DNA of 64,000 nucleotides, from NCBI RefSeq assembly GCF_016811075.1, contig NZ_JAFBGL010000006.1, positions 1-64,000 of the forward strand. Reading direction: 5' to 3'. Of this stretch, positions 50,281 through 58,128 are shown piece after piece. This DNA comes from Oceaniferula flava. GTDB lineage: Bacteria; Verrucomicrobiota; Verrucomicrobiia; Verrucomicrobiales; Akkermansiaceae. The notes under the pieces were generated by a model that saw only the letters and a list, made by a program, of their open reading frames with translations, was not told where the DNA came from and searched no databases. Made by a program: the position numbers and the translations under genes. Within the stretch, counting starts at the first letter, position 1. Each line of letters begins with the position of its first letter.

Positions 50281-51240
50281 ATGCGTGCCGAGACGCGCTG
50301 GGTATGGTTTCTGTGGGGCGTGCCAGCCATCGCCCAGCCACTCATCGATTACCTCCGCCATCTGCAAGGGCAGGGGCAGACGCATGTCAGCATCGATGAC
50401 GAAGCTCGCTTGATTCTGCGCGAGTTTTTCATTCGGGCGAAAACCGGGAAACCGAGCCAGCCGGCGGCGAAGCAAGCCGTCCCGGCGTCAGCCAGCGCAC
50501 CCGCGCAGGCACCCGCCCAGCCGGCACCGGCTGCCCAGCCAACCAATGTCGATCTCACCGCGCTCGCCGCCCCGGCGCCGAAGGAGAAGTCCGACCGCAT
50601 CACGGTTGCCGGTGGCAGCCAGGAGGAGAAATTGGCGCAGCTGAAGCATCAGGCCAGCCAGTGGGCCCCCGCCAAGGCGCTCGGCACCCTTCGTCAGACC
50701 ATGGTGTTTTCCCACGGCAGCCCGAATGCCGATATCATGCTGGTCGGCGAGGCTCCGGGTTTTGACGAGGAGCGGATGCAGGAACCTTTCGTCGGCCTGG
50801 CCGGTCAAAAGCTCGATGGCATCCTCGGTGCCATGGGCCTGAGCCGCAGCAGCGTCTATCTCACCAACATCGTCAAATTCCGACCGTCGATGGTGAATCA
50901 AACCACCAACAACCGCAAACCTAGCCTCGAGGAGCGCGCAGCCTGCATGCCGATCTTTCAGGCGGAAATCGACATTGTTGCGCCGAAGGTGATCATCGCC
51001 CTCGGGGGCACAGCGGCTCAGTCGCTGCTCGATAGCACCGAGCCGGTGACCAAACTGCGCGGTGCCTTCCACGAGTTTTCCGGCGTTCCGGTGCGGGTGA
51101 CCTACCATCCATCGTATATCCTGCACAACGAAGCCACCTCCGAGAAGCGCAAGCTCTGGGAAGATATGCTCAGCGTGATGGAGCTGTTGAACATGCCGAT
51201 CAACGACAAACAACGTGGCTATTTCCTGCCGAAATCCTGA
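50281..51240 (+). CDS. family-4-like uracil-DNA glycosylase lacking most Fe-S cysteines
   Basis: A 319-residue protein. The UDG core includes [19 protein letters not shown] (about 154-172), [12 protein letters not shown] and the C-terminal HPSYILHN (276-283), all typical of family-4/5 glycosylases that cut uracil from DNA. Family 4 normally carries a 4Fe-4S cluster held by four Cys. Here there is no Cys before residue 155, the usual VKCRPP Cys is Phe200, and only Cys222 remains, so the cluster appears lost. An Ala/Pro/Gln-rich linker (about 55-100) links an extra N-terminal helix region. Start uncertain. Confidence 0.85.
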   Translation: MRAETRWVWFLWGVPAIAQPLIDYLRHLQGQGQTHVSIDDEARLILREFFIRAKTGKPSQPAAKQAVPASASAPAQAPAQPAPAAQPTNVDLTALAAPAPKEKSDRITVAGGSQEEKLAQLKHQASQWAPAKALGTLRQTMVFSHGSPNADIMLVGEAPGFDEERMQEPFVGLAGQKLDGILGAMGLSRSSVYLTNIVKFRPSMVNQTTNNRKPSLEERAACMPIFQAEIDIVAPKVIIALGGTAAQSLLDSTEPVTKLRGAFHEFSGVPVRVTYHPSYILHNEATSEKRKLWEDMLSVMELLNMPINDKQRGYFLPKS

Positions 51241-51264
51241 CCTCTCAGGGTTGATATTTTTCTC

Positions 51265-51747
51265 ATGTCTCTTCTCATTATCACCGTAGGTGGCACCATC
51301 GATAAGGTGTATTTCGACGCATCATCCGAGTATGAAGTGGGCGAGCCCACCGTGCCCCACGTTTACCAGGGGGCGCTAGTCACCCTCGATTACGAACTGC
51401 TGCCGCTGATGCGCAAGGACAGTCTGGAAATGACGGAGTCGGATCGCGTGCTCATCCGGGAAACCTGTGAGCAGGTGGAACAGGACAAGATTCTCATTAC
51501 CCACGGCACCGATACCATGGCGGACACCGCCGAGGCGCTGGCGGGGCTGGAGGGCAAGACCATCGTGCTCACCGGCGCGATGGCACCGGCACGCTTCCGC
51601 GAGACTGATGCGGTGTTCAACATCGGCGTGGCCACCGGCGCGGTGCAGGCGCTGCCGCCCGGCGTTTACATCGCCATGAATGGCCAGATTTTCCCAGCCG
51701 GGCAGGTTCGGAAAAACCGTGAAGAGCGTCGCTTTGAAGCGGTTTGA
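51265..51747 (+). CDS. single-domain asparaginase-like protein
   Basis: A 160-residue protein carrying only the N-terminal catalytic domain of type I/II L-asparaginase: first active-site Thr in IITVGGTIDKV (about 5-15), second in ILITHGTDTMADTAEAL (about 77-93, THGTDT). The C-terminal domain that completes the dimer interface is absent, and the protein ends REERRFEAV. A compact family of such half-length proteins exists. Whether it hydrolyses asparagine or another amide is uncertain. It follows the glycosylase gene by 24 bases. Confidence 0.8.
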   Translation: MSLLIITVGGTIDKVYFDASSEYEVGEPTVPHVYQGALVTLDYELLPLMRKDSLEMTESDRVLIRETCEQVEQDKILITHGTDTMADTAEALAGLEGKTIVLTGAMAPARFRETDAVFNIGVATGAVQALPPGVYIAMNGQIFPAGQVRKNREERRFEAV

Positions 51748-51840
51748 GAGCAGGGAGAGAGGTGAATTTTTGATCTCCGCGCCGGCGAAATGCCGTTTCT
51801 TCCTCCTTGCAACTTAGCGCCGCCTTCCTAACTTCCGGAC

Positions 51841-53910
51841 ATGTCCGAAAGTCATCCATTCTTCTCCGCCGCGTATCACATTCCCTGGAACGAACTCACT
51901 GCCGACAAGGTGGAGGGCGATATCGCCGTTGCCTTGGAAAATGCCGAGGCCAACCTCGCCACCCTCCGTGCACTGGATGAAACGTCTCTGAGCTATGAGA
52001 ACACCTTTGCCGCCCTTGAAGATGCGTCCATGGATCTCGACCGCGCCTGGGGCCGACTGAACCATCTCGACTCCGTCTCCAACAACGACGAGCAACGCGC
52101 CGCGCTGAATGCCGTGCTGCCCAAGGTCACCGCTTTCTACTCTGCCATCGCCCTGGATCCTGCCATCTGGAGTAAGCTCAAGGCCTTTTCCGAATCACCC
52201 GCCGCCGCTGAGCTGGATGCTACTCGCAAGCGCTACGTGGAAGAAACCTGCGCCAGCTTCATCCAGTCCGGTGCCGATCTGCCGGAGGAGAAGAAAACAC
52301 GCGTGGCGGAAATCCAGTCCCGTCTCTCCGAAATCACCCAGAAGTTCAGTGAGAACGTCTTGGACTCGACCAATGCCTGGGAGCTGATCGTCGAAGATGA
52401 GGCCGAGCTCGCCGGACTGCCCGAGTCCGCTAAGGCCGCCGCCGCCGAGGACGCCAAGGGGAAAGGACACGAAGGAAAATGGCGCTTCACCCTGCAGCAG
52501 CCGTCGATGAGCCCCGTCATGCAGTTCGCTGAGAACGATGCGCTGCGCAAGAAAGTCTGGGAAGCTAGCTGCACCGTCGGACTGGCAGACGGCTTTGATA
52601 ACACCGACCTCATCAAGGAAATCCTGAAATTGCGTCAGGAAAAAGCCGAGCTGCTGGGCTTCAAGAACTTTGCCGATCTCACCCTCGCTCGCCGCATGGC
52701 GAAGAATGGCGACACCGCCCTCAAGTTCACCGGCGATCTGCACGACCAGATTGTCGATAAATTCCAGAGCGAAACCAAGGCCCTGCAGCAGTGGAAAGCG
52801 GAGCAGACAGACAGCGAGATCTCGCTGATGGAGCCATGGGAAGTTGGTTACTGGGCGGAGAAGCGCCGCAAGGCCGAGTATGCCTTCGATGACGAAGAGC
52901 TGCGTCCTTATTTTCCTCTGCACAAGGTGATGGCCGGCATGTTTGGCATCGTCAGCAACCTTTACGACATCCGCATCGAAGAGCGCCCCACCACCACTGA
53001 TGATGGCGATATCCAAACCTGGCACCCGGAAGTGAAGTTCTACGATCTCTTCGATAACCGGACCGAAGAGCTGCTGGGGTCATTTTACGCCGATTGGCAC
53101 CCGCGCGAGTCGAAACGTGGCGGTGCCTGGATGAACTCGTTTGAAACCGGCCTGCCCGGCGACGACAAGAACCCGCGCGAGCCGCACCTCGGCCTGATGG
53201 TGGGGAACATGACGAAGCCGATCGGTGACAAACCTGCGCTGATGACGCACTACGAAGTGGAGACGATTTTCCACGAGTTCGGCCACCTGCTGCATCACCT
53301 GTTAGGAAACGTCACGGTCAAATCCCTCTCCGGCACCAACGTCGCCTGGGACTTTGTCGAGCTGCCATCGCAGATCATGGAGAACTACTGCTGGGATCGT
53401 GAGAGTCTGGATCTGTTCGCCCGTCACTTTGAGACGGACGAGCCCATTCCACAGGAGCTGTTTGATAAAATGATCGCCGCGCGGAACTACATGAGTGCCA
53501 GCGTCACCATGCGCCAGCTCGCCCTCGGCAAGCTGGACCTGGAGCTGCACACTCAAGTGGAGAAATACACCGCCATCGATCTGGACGACGCCGACCGCGA
53601 AATCCTTGCCGATTACAAAGCTAAACTGGCCACCGATTCGCCATCAATGGCGCGTCGCTTCAACCACCTCTTCAGCTCGCCCACCGGCTACGCTGCGGGC
53701 TACTACTCATACAAATGGGCCGAGGTTCTGGATGCGGATGCGTTCACCCGTTTCCAGAAAGAAGGCATCATGAATCAGGAAACCGGCCAAGCTTTCCGCG
53801 AAGCTATCCTCAGCAAAGGCAACTCGGTGCCCGCCGATGAGCTTTACCGCAACTTCATGGGTCGCGACCCGGATCAAGTGGCCTTCCTCGAGCGCAACGG
53901 CTTGGCCTAA
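51841..53910 (+). CDS. M3 family oligopeptidase (oligopeptidase A-like)
   Basis: A 689-residue cytosolic zinc metallopeptidase of the thimet family. The zinc motif is IFHEFGHLLHHLLG (HEFGH, about 479-483), with the third ligand Glu following in WDFVELPSQIMENY, and the late HLFSSPTGYAAGYYSYKWAEVL near 600-625 that shapes the active site. Full length, unbroken. Degrades oligopeptides, including signal-peptide fragments. Resembles PrlC/OpdA more than Dcp. Single gene, start ATG 51841. Confidence 0.94.
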   Translation: MSESHPFFSAAYHIPWNELTADKVEGDIAVALENAEANLATLRALDETSLSYENTFAALEDASMDLDRAWGRLNHLDSVSNNDEQRAALNAVLPKVTAFYSAIALDPAIWSKLKAFSESPAAAELDATRKRYVEETCASFIQSGADLPEEKKTRVAEIQSRLSEITQKFSENVLDSTNAWELIVEDEAELAGLPESAKAAAAEDAKGKGHEGKWRFTLQQPSMSPVMQFAENDALRKKVWEASCTVGLADGFDNTDLIKEILKLRQEKAELLGFKNFADLTLARRMAKNGDTALKFTGDLHDQIVDKFQSETKALQQWKAEQTDSEISLMEPWEVGYWAEKRRKAEYAFDDEELRPYFPLHKVMAGMFGIVSNLYDIRIEERPTTTDDGDIQTWHPEVKFYDLFDNRTEELLGSFYADWHPRESKRGGAWMNSFETGLPGDDKNPREPHLGLMVGNMTKPIGDKPALMTHYEVETIFHEFGHLLHHLLGNVTVKSLSGTNVAWDFVELPSQIMENYCWDRESLDLFARHFETDEPIPQELFDKMIAARNYMSASVTMRQLALGKLDLELHTQVEKYTAIDLDDADREILADYKAKLATDSPSMARRFNHLFSSPTGYAAGYYSYKWAEVLDADAFTRFQKEGIMNQETGQAFREAILSKGNSVPADELYRNFMGRDPDQVAFLERNGLA

Positions 53911-53965
53911 GCGCACCGCATCGTATACGCCCTTGCTTCGGCAGGGTGCGTGCGAGCTGCAGGGC

Positions 53966-54265
53966 TTACGATCGCCTGCCTTCGCGGTAGCCGATCACAA
54001 AGCCCCAGACCAAACAGACGGCGCTGAATAACAGGCCGGTGGCGATCGCTGCCGTGCCTGCGACGACCAGCATCCCCGTGATCATCCCGCTATGTGGATC
54101 GCGGACGACGGCGACGACGATGCCCAGTCCGAAGAACACGAAGCCTGCGGTAAAGCACCACATGCGGAAGCGGTTCAGCTTGGCGTAGAGTTCCAGCCCC
54201 TCCGGATCAGGATCGGGCGGGAGTTCTTGCTGACTGCTGGGGGGCGCGTAGGGGTTATCGCTCAT
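53966..54265 (-). CDS. small two-helix membrane protein
   Basis: A 99-residue protein with two or three membrane segments (about 33-53, 60-80, and 82-93) after a Pro/Glu-rich N-terminus MSDNPYAPPSSQQELPPDPD. No known family; the NPYAPP start recurs in small membrane proteins. Its start codon overlaps the SMP-30 stop by ATGA, so it belongs to that transcript. Confidence 0.6.
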   Translation of the reverse strand: MSDNPYAPPSSQQELPPDPDPEGLELYAKLNRFRMWCFTAGFVFFGLGIVVAVVRDPHSGMITGMLVVAGTAAIATGLLFSAVCLVWGFVIGYREGRRS

Positions 54266-55161
54266 TGGGCACCTTGTTGTAGAGTTTTCACCGAGTAGAG
54301 CGACTTCCTGGCGGTGATGAACAGGGTGTCAAACTGCTCGCCGCCAAAGCAGACGTTGGCCGGCTTTTCCGGCACCGGGATGAGGGTGATCTTTTTGCCG
54401 CTGGGATCGTAGACGTGGATGCCTCCGCCGGCGGTGGTGTAGAGCCTGCCTTCGCGGTCGAGACACATGCCGTCGCAGCGTAGATCGATTTCAAAAAGTG
54501 GCTGCGGGTCGATGTTCTTGCCGCTCACCTTGAAGGCGCGGATCTTGCCGATTTTCCCTGAGTCCGCGATGTAGAGCACATTTTCATCGGGGGAAAAAGC
54601 GATGCCGTTTGGCATGTCGAAACCTTTGTAGACGACCTCCACCTGCTTGGTCTTGGGATCGAAGCGGTAGACCCATTTCCCTGGGGTTTCAGCGGCCCGA
54701 CCACGCAGGCCGTAGCTGGGGTCGGTGAACCAGATCGAGCCATCCGAGTGCACTGCGAGGTCGTTGGGAGAGTTGAATTTCTTCCCCTGATACTTGTCCA
54801 CCAGCACCATCTGGCTGCCGTCATTGTCGATACGAATGATATTCCGTCCGGCGTGCTGGCAGGAGAGCAAGCGGCCCTCGGCATCGAGCAGGTTGCCATT
54901 GCTTTGCTCGACTTTTCTGAACGGCTGCAGACCCTCTTTCTCCGACCACTGCATCAGCATGCTGTTGGGAATATCGCTGAAAATCAGTTTGTTCTCGGCA
55001 CCGATCCAGACCGGGCCCTCGGTGAATTTCATCCCGGTGGCGAGGCGTTTGACCTCCGTGTCGGGAGCGACGATGGCGTCTGCGAGGCGCTCGCGTTTTT
55101 CAGCGAAGGCCGGCATGCAAGTGAGCCAGGCCAGTAGGAGGTGAATGGGGAGGGATTTCAT
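54262..55161 (-). CDS. secreted SMP-30/gluconolactonase/LRE family protein
   Basis: A 299-residue six-bladed beta-propeller with a signal peptide (about 1-20, ending AFA). KFTEGPVWIGAENKLIFSDI (about 45-64), FNSPNDLAVHSDGSIWFTDPSYGL (about 129-152) and MPNGIAFSPDENVLYIADS (about 182-200) match the SMP-30/LRE family, whose members are calcium-dependent lactonases acting on sugar lactones. Glu and Asn-Asp metal ligands appear retained. Exported here, so probably periplasmic sugar-lactone hydrolysis. Followed by an overlapping small membrane gene. Confidence 0.88.
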   Translation of the reverse strand: MKSLPIHLLLAWLTCMPAFAEKRERLADAIVAPDTEVKRLATGMKFTEGPVWIGAENKLIFSDIPNSMLMQWSEKEGLQPFRKVEQSNGNLLDAEGRLLSCQHAGRNIIRIDNDGSQMVLVDKYQGKKFNSPNDLAVHSDGSIWFTDPSYGLRGRAAETPGKWVYRFDPKTKQVEVVYKGFDMPNGIAFSPDENVLYIADSGKIGKIRAFKVSGKNIDPQPLFEIDLRCDGMCLDREGRLYTTAGGGIHVYDPSGKKITLIPVPEKPANVCFGGEQFDTLFITARKSLYSVKTLQQGAQ

Positions 55162-55170
55162 GGGTCGAGC

Positions 55171-55398
55171 ATGTCAAAACAGCTGAACTTTGTCACCCAA
55201 GATCTATCAGCATCAGTCGCTTGCGTGGACGAGGTGATAGCTGATTTGCTACCCCATGAGGAAAAAATTATATTGAGCCGCTCGGAGAACCACATTTTAA
55301 TCTATTTCAACGCACTTACTCCGTCCATGGAGAAGTCAGACAACCCAGCCTCCCGCCCAGCTGCCGAGACTCGCTCTCGCCCTGCTTTCTGGGAGTGA
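55171..55398 (+). CDS. possible small protein upstream of the BLUF gene
   Basis: A 75-residue frame starting MSKQLNFVTQDLSASVACVD. The middle (VDEVIADLLPHEEKIILSRS) looks like ordinary coding sequence, but the C-terminal third (Pro/Ala/Arg) does not, and there is no ribosome-binding site. It ends 17 bases before the BLUF start. I do not recognise it. Could be a real short gene or chance; alternatively the 253-base gap simply holds the BLUF leader. Confidence 0.3.
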   Translation: MSKQLNFVTQDLSASVACVDEVIADLLPHEEKIILSRSENHILIYFNALTPSMEKSDNPASRPAAETRSRPAFWE

Positions 55399-55414
55399 AC
55401 TTTTTAAAAAGCGC

Positions 55415-55855
55415 ATGCATCTCATCATCTACATCAGCGATTATACAGGTAACGCTGGGCAAATCTCCACAGATCTGGAGGACATCTGCCAGACGGCTAA
55501 AAACAGAAACCCGGAGCACGACATCACCGGCTTGCTCTTTTATCACAACGGTAATTTCCTGCAGGCGATCGAGGGAGAAAAAGCCAAGCTCGAAAGCCTG
55601 ATGGCTGCGCTGGAGCGAGATCCACGGCATGAGAAAATCACCCGCGTGGTGGACTGCCCCATTGCGGAACGCGGGTTCTCCGATTGGAACATGGATACCT
55701 TCGAGCTGGAGGAATCCGAATCGATCAGCAGGGACACACTGCACGCGTATAAGAAAACTTTCACCAGCCAGATGGAGATGGACAGCGCTGTGTTTATCGA
55801 ATCGCTGAAGTCGATGTCCCAGGACCGGAACCTGCGCGCCATTGTGGTGAGCTAA
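55415..55855 (+). CDS. BLUF-domain blue-light photoreceptor
   Basis: A 146-residue protein composed almost wholly of a BLUF domain, which binds FAD and senses blue light. The conserved Tyr is in LIIYISDYTG (about 3-12), the Asn in NRNPEHDITGLLFYHNGNFL (about 29-48), the Gln in NFLQAIEGE (about 46-54), and RGFSDWNMDTFEL supplies the Trp and Met near the flavin. There is no output domain beyond about residue 100 other than a helical tail, so it is a short BLUF that signals by protein contact. The partner is unknown. Confidence 0.9.
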   Translation: MHLIIYISDYTGNAGQISTDLEDICQTAKNRNPEHDITGLLFYHNGNFLQAIEGEKAKLESLMAALERDPRHEKITRVVDCPIAERGFSDWNMDTFELEESESISRDTLHAYKKTFTSQMEMDSAVFIESLKSMSQDRNLRAIVVS

Positions 55856-55875
55856 GCGGGCTCGCCATGCACGGC

Positions 55876-56298
55876 TCAGATCATCTCCAGCAGGCGTTCG
55901 GCCTTATCGGCCACGATGGCATCCTGCGAGTGGCTGAGCTTATTGATGAAGCGGTGCTCGTTGTGCAGCTGCATACGCAGGCGTTTATGCCAGTCCTCGG
56001 CGGTCTCGTCATTGGGGACGGTGGCGAATTTTAAAAACAGATCCAGCACCTCACCCTGCACCTCCGGCTGCGCGATGCCGAGGATATCGACGAGAAAAGG
56101 GAAAGCCGGCTCGGCGGCGGGCCAGACTTGGCCGGAGCAGAGCGCCACCCACATATCGTGACCTGCCTTCATCGCCCGTGGGCCTTTGCGCGATGCCAAT
56201 GCCTCGAGAATGCGCGGCACCTGCTTCTTGGATGCCGGTGCCATCTTGAATTTTGCCCAAGGCACCTTGCGTAGTTTCATCCACATTGCGTCCGCCAT
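55876..56298 (-). CDS. hypothetical soluble protein, helical-repeat-like
   Basis: About 140 residues, starting MADAMWMKLRKVPWAKFKM. Helical throughout with alternating hydrophobic positions, and FPFLVDILGIAQPEVQGEVLDLFLKF near the centre, a HEAT-like pattern. No signal or membrane segment; no named family recognised. The longer frame to 56379 adds 27 residues without conservation. It is convergent with the BLUF gene. Confidence 0.55.
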   Translation of the reverse strand: MADAMWMKLRKVPWAKFKMAPASKKQVPRILEALASRKGPRAMKAGHDMWVALCSGQVWPAAEPAFPFLVDILGIAQPEVQGEVLDLFLKFATVPNDETAEDWHKRLRMQLHNEHRFINKLSHSQDAIVADKAERLLEMI

Positions 56299-56412
56299 GC
56301 CGATAGCGTTAGCAGGTTCGGAAACAATAACCGACCGCGAAATGCACGAGTGTGGAAAAATCTGCCAGCGGGTGATCACTTGCTCTTTGTGGGAGCTGGA
56401 GGATAGTATCAG

Positions 56413-56823
56413 ATGCGAACCATACTCTGCACGGCCGGCTTGTTAATTGCCGGCGTCCTGATTTCCTGCGCCAAGGAGAAGCCCGTGACGCTGGAAAAAT
56501 ACCAGTGGAAGAAACGCCTCATTCTCAGCTACCCCATAGATGCCCAAGCTTGGGCTGAGCAGTTGAAGTCGGTCCGGGCGCATTATGCCAAGATGGAGGA
56601 GCGGGATCTCGTCATGTTACGCCTCGATGCGGAGATGCAAAGTTTCAGCGCCGCGGAGCGCAAGGCCTTGATCGTGAAATACCAGCTCAGCCCCGGTAGC
56701 CACGTGCTGATTGGCAAGGACGGTGGGGAAAAAGCCCGGCAGCAGGGGGCACTCGATCTCAAGCCGTGGATACAGCTCATCGATACCATGCCGATGCGCC
56801 GCAATGAGATGAAAAAGGACTAG
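56413..56823 (+). CDS. DUF4174 lipoprotein
   Basis: A 136-residue lipoprotein: MRTILCTAGLLIAGVLISCA carries a lipobox (VLISC). The mature domain LEKYQWKKRLILSYPIDAQA, LVMLRLDAEMQ, and the C-terminal IGKDGGEKAR...LIDTMPMRRNEM match the DUF4174 thioredoxin-like family, whose C-terminal GKDGG and MPMRR.EM motifs are distinctive. No CXXC, so no disulfide activity is expected. Its stop overlaps the convergent tspO stop by 4 bases. Confidence 0.85.
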   Translation: MRTILCTAGLLIAGVLISCAKEKPVTLEKYQWKKRLILSYPIDAQAWAEQLKSVRAHYAKMEERDLVMLRLDAEMQSFSAAERKALIVKYQLSPGSHVLIGKDGGEKARQQGALDLKPWIQLIDTMPMRRNEMKKD

Positions 56824-57314
56824 AGGACGTCCGGATTGAGCTGCCACATGGTGTAGCAGAGTGCGGCGGCGAAGCTGACCCAGATGAGATAGGGGAGCAG
56901 TAGGACCGCAGCGACTTTGTGCAAGCGCCAGAAAGCCACGACATTGGCCACGATCAGACACCACAGCAGCAGCACCTCGACAAAGGCGAGGGCGCCCAGG
57001 TGCCATTTGAAGAAAAGCCACGACCAAAGCGCGTTGGTCGCCAGCTGGACCAGGAAGATACCCAGTGCCAGCTTGGTTTTCCGACCAGATGGCTGTCGCC
57101 ACACCAGCCAAGCAGACACCGCCATCATGGCGTAGAGAGCACTCCACACCGGCCCGAACAACCAAGCCGGCGGCGCCCAGCTGGGCTGCGTGAGTTCTTG
57201 GTAAAAACTACCCGCCGTGGCCGATGCAATTGCATCTAGCGCAGCGGCTGTGAAGGTGACGATACAGCAGGCGATGAAGCCGACAATCTGGCTCTTGAGC
57301 GGTTTGGGGGTCAT
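56820..57314 (-). CDS. tspO: TspO/MBR-family tryptophan-rich sensory protein
   Basis: A 164-residue protein with five membrane helices. The loop after helix 1, FYQELTQPSWAPPAWLFGPVWSALY (about 35-59), and WLVWR are the TspO signatures, and Trp and Asn residues lining the binding pocket recur in helices 3 to 5. TspO binds porphyrins and cholesterol-like ligands; in bacteria it influences stress and photosynthetic gene regulation. Located near a BLUF photoreceptor, though not in the same transcript. Confidence 0.94.
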   Translation of the reverse strand: MTPKPLKSQIVGFIACCIVTFTAAALDAIASATAGSFYQELTQPSWAPPAWLFGPVWSALYAMMAVSAWLVWRQPSGRKTKLALGIFLVQLATNALWSWLFFKWHLGALAFVEVLLLWCLIVANVVAFWRLHKVAAVLLLPYLIWVSFAAALCYTMWQLNPDVL

Positions 57315-57341
57315 TGTGAGGAGGAGGGAAATACGAGACGC

Positions 57342-58097
57342 CTACTTCGTCTCTGCCACCGGCAGAGCGGCGGCGATCTCCTTGGCAACTTGCTCGGCGA
57401 GGTGTTGGTAGCCTTTGCCCTTGAAGTGGACGTCGCCCACCTTGGCTTGGATTTCCGGCAGGCGCTTGAGGGCGTGCGCGTGGAGGTCGTTGATCGCGAT
57501 GTCGTTCGCCTTCATGATCTCGGCGGCGATGGCATTGTATTTGATTTCATCGCCCACCTTGCGGCCGGCTTCTTTTTCCGGCACGGGGGTGGTGGCGCAC
57601 CAGATCAGGGTGGCTCCGGTCTTTTTCAAGCGGGCGACGATTTGTTCCATGCTCTGGCGATACTGCTCGGGCGTGGCGGTCAGGGTGCCGTCGATCTTAT
57701 CGCGGTGGCCTTGGGTTTTGGACTTGGGGTTGCGGTAGCAGATGTCCCAGAGGCCCCAGTTGAAATGAATCACATCCCAGTGTCGTGTGCCTAACCATTT
57801 TTCCAAATTGGCAGCTCCATGGGCCGCGAATTTGCCATTGCTGGGGATGCGGAAGACGTCTGCCTTGCCATGCAGCTTCTTCCTCACAGGGACGGTGTAG
57901 CCGATCGAAATTGAGTCGCCGATGATCAGCACATTAGGACGATCCGGATGGTCCTTGGGGTTGGCGAAGGCTTTGGAATATTCCTTGCCGGTATAGAGCT
58001 CCGAAGCATCGGCGAGCTTATCGGCACGGAGTGCCGTGCAGGGGACAAGCAGACAGAGGGCGAGGGTGAAAAAGGATGGGCGACGGCGTGAGGTCAT
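57342..58097 (-). CDS. secreted SGNH/GDSL-type esterase
   Basis: About 251 residues, start MTSRRRPSFFTLALCLLVP with signal peptide. Block I GDS in VLIIGDSISIGY (nucleophile Ser), the Asn in FNWGLWDI (block III-like), and VHFKGKGYQHLA with the C-terminal His. Secreted esterase of the SGNH family, often deacetylating polysaccharides or acting on surface lipids. A frame to 58229 would add 44 residues with no signal-like features. Same strand as the CotH gene upstream, 31 bases apart. Confidence 0.85.
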   Translation of the reverse strand: MTSRRRPSFFTLALCLLVPCTALRADKLADASELYTGKEYSKAFANPKDHPDRPNVLIIGDSISIGYTVPVRKKLHGKADVFRIPSNGKFAAHGAANLEKWLGTRHWDVIHFNWGLWDICYRNPKSKTQGHRDKIDGTLTATPEQYRQSMEQIVARLKKTGATLIWCATTPVPEKEAGRKVGDEIKYNAIAAEIMKANDIAINDLHAHALKRLPEIQAKVGDVHFKGKGYQHLAEQVAKEIAAALPVAETK

Positions 58098-58128
58098 AAC
58101 TAGATGATGCGTGAATCTGGCGATCTGT

